The position numbers and the translations under genes were made by a program. From the NCBI GenBank assembly GCA_013816225.1, contig JACDEQ010000020.1, positions 1 to 9,698 of the forward strand: a stretch of 9,698 bases of DNA, written 5' to 3'. The notes under the pieces are model-generated. The model had not been told where the DNA came from and did not search any database. It saw only the letters and a list, made by a program, of their open reading frames with translations. The DNA comes from Armatimonadota bacterium. Its GTDB lineage: Bacteria > Armatimonadota > Fimbriimonadia > Fimbriimonadales > ATM1. Every line of letters starts with the position of its first letter. Position 1 is the first letter of the stretch. Shown here piece after piece: positions 5,112 to 9,698 of this stretch.

Positions 5112-7840
5112 CAGCCGAGTACCTTTCTGTCGCGCTCTGTGAGCGGGATGCCGTTGACTTCGATAACGTCGGGCCTCCTGATCCGACTTCGTTCGCACTT
5201 CATATAGGGCGACATGGAAAACTCGATCTGCAACTCCGAACCTTCCGAAAGCTCGACCCAGCTAAGCTTAAGGAGGGTAGGAAGGTCGATTCCGAATCCC
5301 TCGAGCGTTGCGATAAGTTCCGGCTGGCCGGCCACTTTGGCCATTACGTCCTGCGTGTCCTTGACTCCCGCATCCGCCTTCCATGGTTCGAGTTGCGCGT
5401 TCAATGTATCGCGAAATTCCAAGAGGGCCCCAACGCCATGGTCTTCTCCGAGCGGAGCGCCAACGGGTTCGATCGTCTCCAAGAAAACCGTCGGCTTGCG
5501 ATCGGGCATCGGCATGCGGGCATAGATCTCTTCCGCAGTGTGGGGCAGCACGGGGGCGACCAACCTCACCAGGATCTGCAGAATGCGATAGCACGCGACT
5601 TGGCCACTCCGCCTGTCGGGCGAGTCTTTGGCGTCGCAGTACATGCGATCCTTGATTACGTCCAGATAAAAGCCACTCAACTCCTTGACGCAGAAGTTGT
5701 GGACCATCGAAATCGCACCGCTGAAGTCGAACTCGTCATACTCGGAGCACGCGTTGGCCTCCAAAGCCTGGGCTTGCTCGACGGCCCATTGGTCCAAGCT
5801 CTTCGCGAGCCCGTGCCCCGATGACGGGCCGAAATCGTACAAGTTTGCCAGGAGAAACCGTAACGTATTCCTAACGCGCCTGTAGTTCTCCCCCATTTGC
5901 TTGAGCAAATTGTCGCCACAGGGGACGTCGTTCGAATAGTCGACGCTCGCCGCCCAATAGCGAAGCACATCGGCGCCATACTGGTTCGCAGCCTTCATCG
6001 GCTCCACCACGTTGCCCTTGGACTTGGACATCTTCTCCGCTTTTTCGTCGAGAACGAACCCGTGGGTGAGAACAGCGCGATAAGGCGCGGCCCCTTCGAG
6101 AGCAGTCGCGGTGGTTAGGCTGCTGTTGAACCAACCACGATGCTGGTCGCTTCCCTCCAAATAAATATCGGCGGGCCATTCGAGGTCACCCCACGCTGGG
6201 TCATATTTGACGTCGAGCACCGCGTAATGGGTGAGACCGCTATCGATCCATACGTCGAGTACATCAGTCTCCTTGCGGAACTCCGTTTCGCCGGTTTTCG
6301 GGTGCTTGAACCCTTCCGGGATGAACTCGGAGATGTCGGTTTCGAACCAGGTAGAGGATCCTCCCTTTTCGACTGCCTGAGCCGCTCGCTCCATGATCTC
6401 CGGGTCCGCGACGGGCTCCCCCGATTCCTTGCCGTAAACGATCGGAATCCCGACACCCCAGATCCTTTGGCGCGAGATGCACCAATCGGGTCTGCCCTCG
6501 ACCATGGCCGCAATTCTTGTTTCCCCCTGAGGAGGGTACCAAGCCGTGCGGCCGATTTCGGAAAGCGCGCGCGCGCGTAGATCGTCGTTGTCAATGCTGA
6601 GGAACCATTGTTGCGTAGTTCGATAGATGACTGGGCTGTTGTCGCGCTCGCCATACGGATAGCTGTGCTGGTAGTCGTACGCCTTGAGCAAATGCCCTTC
6701 TTCGTCCAGGCGCTCCACGATGAACGCGTTCGCGTCATTGATGCTCTTGCCGGCGAACTCTCCGGCCTCTTCGGTGAAAACACCGGCCGGGTCGACCGGA
6801 CACAGGCCCGGCAGCCCATATTTCCGCCCCGTATGGAAGTCGTCGTGGCCGTGGCCGGGCGCCGTGTGAACAACGCCCGTGCCGTCCCCGGTTGTCACAT
6901 AGTCGGCCATCACCGCGATCGAGTCACGATCAAAGATCGGGTGCTTGAAGACGACCCCGTTTAGCTCGCTGCCGAGCAGGGTTGCCATCTTGCGATCGAT
7001 AGGACGCCCGATCTCCTCGAAGACTTTCTCGGCCAGGCCATCGTACAGGAGGAAATATTCGCCGCGCGATTCGAAGACCGAGTACTCGAGTTCCGGATGA
7101 AACGCAACCGCCAAATTACCTGGAATCGTCCATGGCGTCGTCGTCCAAATGATCGTGTAGAGGGGCGCGAGGGGTGCGAATACATTGGATGCGTCATCCT
7201 TCAGCGGGAACCGCACATAAATCGCTCGCGAGGTGTGGTTCTCGTAAACTAGTTCAGTGTCCGCGAGGGCGGTACGCGACTTGATACTCCAATGTGTCGG
7301 CCTTAGGTCGCGATAGATGTAACCTTTCTGAGCCAACTTGGAAAACGCCCGCACAATCGCGGCCTCGAACTTGTAGTGCATCGTGGCGTAGGGATGGTCC
7401 CAGTCGCCTAGAACGCCGAACCGCTTGAACTGTTCCGTTTGGATATCGATAAACTCTTCCGCGTGCCTCCGGCAAGCTAGGCGCATGTCCTTGGGTTCCA
7501 TGCGGCCATGCTTGGCCACCACGGCGAGCTCGATCGGCAACCCGTGAGTGTCGTAACCGGGGACGTATGGACTGTGAAATCCACGTATCGTCTTGTATCG
7601 AACGACGAAGTCTTTTAAAGTCTTGTTGAACGCCGTTCCGATGTGGACCGGACTGTTGGTATACGGGGGCCCGTCGTGCAAGATGTACTTTGGCGAGCCG
7701 CGGCGGACGTCTTGGATGAGCTTGTAAAGCCCCATCTCGTCCCAGGCCCTTTGCATTTCCGGCTCGCGACTTGCCAAGTCCGCCTTCATGGGAATCGTGA
7801 AGTCGGGGTCAGGCAAGTTCAACGTCGAGCGGAGATCCAT
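5108..7840 (-). CDS. ileS: Isoleucine-tRNA ligase
   Basis: IleS charges tRNA-Ile with isoleucine in the cytoplasm and edits misactivated valine. The 910-residue product is a complete class Ia bacterial-type enzyme. GPPYTNSPVHIGTAFNKTLK (57-76) is the HIGH-type ATP motif in its HIGT form, GYDTHGLPIE follows, the CP1 editing domain lies at about 200-420, and KMSKS is at 603-607. A helical anticodon-binding domain ends the protein. The start at 7840 was chosen because MDLRSTLNLPDPDF fits family N termini and lies 10 bases after a TACAAT box; an in-frame TTG further upstream would run into hslU. Odd point: the C-terminal zinc knuckle is mostly lost. KCERSRIRRPD...GIPLTERD keeps Cys882, but the other three ligand positions are Ser885, Thr901 and Asp904. 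The gene heads an operon with lspA (GTGA overlap) and is divergent from hslU. Confidence 0.97.
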   Translation of the reverse strand: MDLRSTLNLPDPDFTIPMKADLASREPEMQRAWDEMGLYKLIQDVRRGSPKYILHDGPPYTNSPVHIGTAFNKTLKDFVVRYKTIRGFHSPYVPGYDTHGLPIELAVVAKHGRMEPKDMRLACRRHAEEFIDIQTEQFKRFGVLGDWDHPYATMHYKFEAAIVRAFSKLAQKGYIYRDLRPTHWSIKSRTALADTELVYENHTSRAIYVRFPLKDDASNVFAPLAPLYTIIWTTTPWTIPGNLAVAFHPELEYSVFESRGEYFLLYDGLAEKVFEEIGRPIDRKMATLLGSELNGVVFKHPIFDRDSIAVMADYVTTGDGTGVVHTAPGHGHDDFHTGRKYGLPGLCPVDPAGVFTEEAGEFAGKSINDANAFIVERLDEEGHLLKAYDYQHSYPYGERDNSPVIYRTTQQWFLSIDNDDLRARALSEIGRTAWYPPQGETRIAAMVEGRPDWCISRQRIWGVGIPIVYGKESGEPVADPEIMERAAQAVEKGGSSTWFETDISEFIPEGFKHPKTGETEFRKETDVLDVWIDSGLTHYAVLDVKYDPAWGDLEWPADIYLEGSDQHRGWFNSSLTTATALEGAAPYRAVLTHGFVLDEKAEKMSKSKGNVVEPMKAANQYGADVLRYWAASVDYSNDVPCGDNLLKQMGENYRRVRNTLRFLLANLYDFGPSSGHGLAKSLDQWAVEQAQALEANACSEYDEFDFSGAISMVHNFCVKELSGFYLDVIKDRMYCDAKDSPDRRSGQVACYRILQILVRLVAPVLPHTAEEIYARMPMPDRKPTVFLETIEPVGAPLGEDHGVGALLEFRDTLNAQLEPWKADAGVKDTQDVMAKVAGQPELIATLEGFGIDLPTLLKLSWVELSEGSELQIEFSMSPYMKCERSRIRRPDVIEVNGIPLTERDRKVLGW

Positions 7841-7887
7841 GGAAGCGGAAATTGTACCTGCAGGCGGGTAAGATTGAATCCGCCCCA
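7841..7887. promoter_or_regulatory. Divergent ileS/hslU promoter region
   Basis: Only 47 bases separate the two start codons. For ileS, TTCAAT (7873-7878) and TACAAT (7851-7856), read on the minus strand with a 16-base spacer, place the transcription start about 3 bases before the ATG. For hslU, TAAGAT (7869-7874) ends 13 bases before its ATG, with no good -35 box. The palindrome CCTGCAGG (7857-7864) sits between the two -10 boxes. Neither gene has a Shine-Dalgarno sequence. The two polymerase footprints would overlap, so the promoters probably compete. Confidence 0.5.
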
Positions 7888-9324
7888 ATGAACCTACCGA
7901 TCGAGGAGCTTACTCCGCGCCAAATTGTCGCCGAATTAGACCGTTATATTGTGGGTCAAGACCAAGCCAAACGAGCGGTCGCCATCGCACTGCGGAATCG
8001 CTTTCGCCGCCAACGCCTGCCCGCCGAGCAAGGCGACGAGATAGTCCCTAAGAACATCCTGATGATTGGTCCGACCGGCGTCGGCAAGACCGAAATAGCT
8101 CGCAGGCTGGCGCAGCTGGCACGTGCGCCGTTTGTCAAAGTGGAAGCGACCAAATTTACCGAGGTCGGCTATGTCGGACGGGACGTGGACAGCATGGTGC
8201 GGGACCTGGTGAACATTTCGATTCGGATCGTCGAGGCGGAGAAGACCGCCGACGTTGCCGAGGAGGCCAGCCGGCGCACTATTGACAGGATCGTGGAGAT
8301 ATTGGTGGATCCGTACGGCTCGTCGCGCACGACGTCGAATTTAGACAACCCGTTCATGAGGCAGGCGATGGACATCTTCGGCGAAAGCCCTGAAGCCGAG
8401 AAGTCGGCCGAACCGGTCGCAACTGAAACCGACGACGAGGCCGCGTGGAAGCGCAGGCGTGAGAAGGTGCGAAAGCAGATCGACTCCGGCAGCCGTGATG
8501 CAGAACTCATCGAAATCGAAATCGAGGACGCAGCAACTCCGTTCGTCCAAGTTTTCTCTCCGCAAGGTATGGAGGAGATGGGCCTCGACCTGCCGAGCCA
8601 AATGGGTTCGTTCGGTCGTTCTCGGAGCACCAAGCAGGTGTCGATCGGCGAAGCCAAGGCGATCATCGGCCAGGAAGAGGGGAAAAAATTGATCGACCAG
8701 CACGCGGTGACCCGAGAGGCGCTGGTGCGTACGGAACAAACAGGGATCATCTTCATCGACGAACTCGATAAAATCGCGGGTCGGGAGGGCGGATCGGGCC
8801 CAGACGTTTCGCGAGAAGGTGTTCAGCGCGACCTCCTGCCCATTATCGAGGGCTCCACGGTCGCTACTAAATACGGCCCCGTAAAAACCGATCATATTTT
8901 ATTCATCGGCGCGGGAGCTTTCCATATGAGCAAGCCGAGCGATCTGATACCCGAATTGCAGGGAAGGTTGCCGATTCGGGTGGAGCTTCAATCTTTGGGA
9001 GAACAAGACTTAAAGCGTATTTTGCGCGAACCTAAGAATGCCATAACAAAGCAGTACCAGCAGCTTCTTTCCACGGAAGGCGTCGCTTTGGAATTCACGG
9101 ATGATGCCATCGAGGAGCTGGCAAGAATGGCGCATGAAGTAAATTCTAGGGCAGAGAACATTGGCGCCAGGAGACTTCACACGGTAATGGAGAAGTTGCT
9201 CGAGGATATTATGTTCGATGCGCCGGAGGTAAAGGAGAGTTCTGTCCGAGTGGATGCGGACCTTGTTAGGGAAAGATTGAGTGATATAATTCAAGACGTC
9301 GACCTCTCGAAATATATTTTGTGA
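7888..9324 (+). CDS. hslU: ATP-dependent protease ATPase subunit HslU
   Basis: HslU (ClpY) is a AAA+ unfoldase that forms hexamers and feeds proteins into the HslV peptidase. The 478-residue product is somewhat longer than E. coli HslU (443). LTPRQIVAELDRYIVGQDQA opens the protein, Walker A GPTGVGKT is at 61-68, the pore loop GYVG at 94-97, and Walker B IIFIDELDK near 287-295. GRLPIRVEL and GARRLHTVMEKLLEDI carry the arginine-finger and sensor-2 regions. The C terminus DLSKYIL matches the tail that docks into HslV. The variable I domain (about 110-240) is acidic and accounts for the extra length. ATG 7888 is preferred over an in-frame ATG at 7852, which would extend the protein through the promoter region. 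No hslV lies beside it: upstream is ileS, divergent, and downstream is a hydantoinase gene overlapping by four bases. Confidence 0.96.
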   Translation: MNLPIEELTPRQIVAELDRYIVGQDQAKRAVAIALRNRFRRQRLPAEQGDEIVPKNILMIGPTGVGKTEIARRLAQLARAPFVKVEATKFTEVGYVGRDVDSMVRDLVNISIRIVEAEKTADVAEEASRRTIDRIVEILVDPYGSSRTTSNLDNPFMRQAMDIFGESPEAEKSAEPVATETDDEAAWKRRREKVRKQIDSGSRDAELIEIEIEDAATPFVQVFSPQGMEEMGLDLPSQMGSFGRSRSTKQVSIGEAKAIIGQEEGKKLIDQHAVTREALVRTEQTGIIFIDELDKIAGREGGSGPDVSREGVQRDLLPIIEGSTVATKYGPVKTDHILFIGAGAFHMSKPSDLIPELQGRLPIRVELQSLGEQDLKRILREPKNAITKQYQQLLSTEGVALEFTDDAIEELARMAHEVNSRAENIGARRLHTVMEKLLEDIMFDAPEVKESSVRVDADLVRERLSDIIQDVDLSKYIL

Positions 9325-9698
9325 CATTTGATAAGACTCGCGTAGGATTATTTACGGACATTTTCTCCAGTATCGCGGAGGAGATGGGATCCGTTCTCGA
9401 GAGGGTTTCTTTCTCTCCGAATATAAAGGAAAGACGGGATTATTCATGCGCGATTTTCGACGCTGAGGGCAACCTGGCCGCACAGGCTGCGCACATACCG
9501 GTTCACTTGGGAGCGATGGAGTTCCTGATGAAGCAGTGGATCGCGACGGGCCCGAGAATGGTAAACGGAAAATTCTACATAACCAACGACCCTTACTTTG
9601 CGGGCACGCATCTGCCTGACATCTCGGTGATTGCACCGGTGGGTTTGGACGGGACGCGCGTCGGATACGTTGCCAGCCGCGCCCACCACTCGGACATT
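9321..9698 (+). CDS. hyuB: Hydantoinase B/oxoprolinase family protein, N-terminal part
   Basis: This family (HyuB, 5-oxoprolinase C-terminal half, acetone carboxylase alpha-like) takes part in ATP-dependent opening of hydantoins or 5-oxoproline, usually with a HyuA partner. The 126 visible codons include ERVSFSPNIKERRDYSCAIF (28-47), AAQAAHIPVHLGAM (54-67), the hallmark YITNDPYFAGTHLPDIS (86-102) and RAHHSDI (120-126), all at the positions expected near the family N terminus. The gene runs off the right edge. The start GTG at 9321-9323 overlaps the hslU stop (GTGA), which argues for translational coupling; no Shine-Dalgarno sequence is visible. No hydantoinase A domain precedes it, so it is a separate B subunit, and its partner may lie downstream outside the window. 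Substrate cannot be told from this part. Confidence 0.9.
   Translation, partial: MTFDKTRVGLFTDIFSSIAEEMGSVLERVSFSPNIKERRDYSCAIFDAEGNLAAQAAHIPVHLGAMEFLMKQWIATGPRMVNGKFYITNDPYFAGTHLPDISVIAPVGLDGTRVGYVASRAHHSDI

Noticed and set aside
6115..6873. 252-codon minus-strand frame inside ileS
   Set aside because: It is another frame of the intact ileS, low in complexity (Ser/Arg-rich) and without any family signal.
1..9698. CRISPR array, insertion sequence, prophage or toxin-antitoxin system
   Set aside because: No regularly spaced repeats, no transposase or integrase motifs, no terminal repeats and no paired small toxin and antitoxin frames were seen.

Overview
The window is bacterial chromosome of moderately high GC (judged by eye), dense in housekeeping genes. 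It carries a 5' fragment of guaB, a NADH dehydrogenase subunit (nuoF), an isoleucyl-tRNA synthetase and lipoprotein signal peptidase pair (ileS-lspA), and the HslU unfoldase followed by a hydantoinase B-type gene. LspA and a PEP-CTERM exported protein imply an envelope with lipoproteins and an outer membrane-type sorting system. PEP-CTERM, a HIGT-type IleS, a stand-alone HNH protein and promoter boxes placed almost on the start codons together suggest a lineage such as Armatimonadota (Fimbriimonas-like). That assignment is an inference with low to moderate confidence.

Layout. 1-186 (-): start of an IMP dehydrogenase gene running off the left edge, with an odd end. 187-1135: about 950 bases with one uncertain reading frame (255-977), an inverted repeat and the nuoF promoter. 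1136-2476 (+): nuoF. 2453-3085 (-): a PEP-CTERM protein gene broken by one in-frame stop and overlapping the nuoF 3' end tail to tail. 3206-3356 (+): a tiny two-helix membrane protein gene broken by a one-base insertion. 3382-3876 (+): a ferritin-like DUF892 (YciE/YciF) stress protein, closed by a hairpin terminator. 3917-4447 (-): HNH endonuclease. 4448-4628: hairpin, a degenerate tRNA-Gln-like stretch and a weak -10 box. 4629-7840 (-): ileS-lspA operon. 7841-7887: a 47-base divergent promoter region. 7888-9698 (+): hslU and the first 126 codons of a hydantoinase B-type gene.

How the genes work together. IleS and LspA form a classical pair joined by a GTGA start/stop overlap. HslU and the hydantoinase gene are joined by the same four bases, so both divergent units look translationally coupled. 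The DUF892 protein and the broken small membrane protein look like a former stress-response pair. NuoF stands alone, without nuoE or nuoG beside it, and HslU stands without hslV.

I found no defence island, CRISPR array, insertion sequence or clearly new system. The most useful observations are two precisely located gene breaks, the recurring -10-to-start spacing that suggests leaderless transcripts, the degenerate zinc site of IleS, and the unusual hslU neighbourhood.
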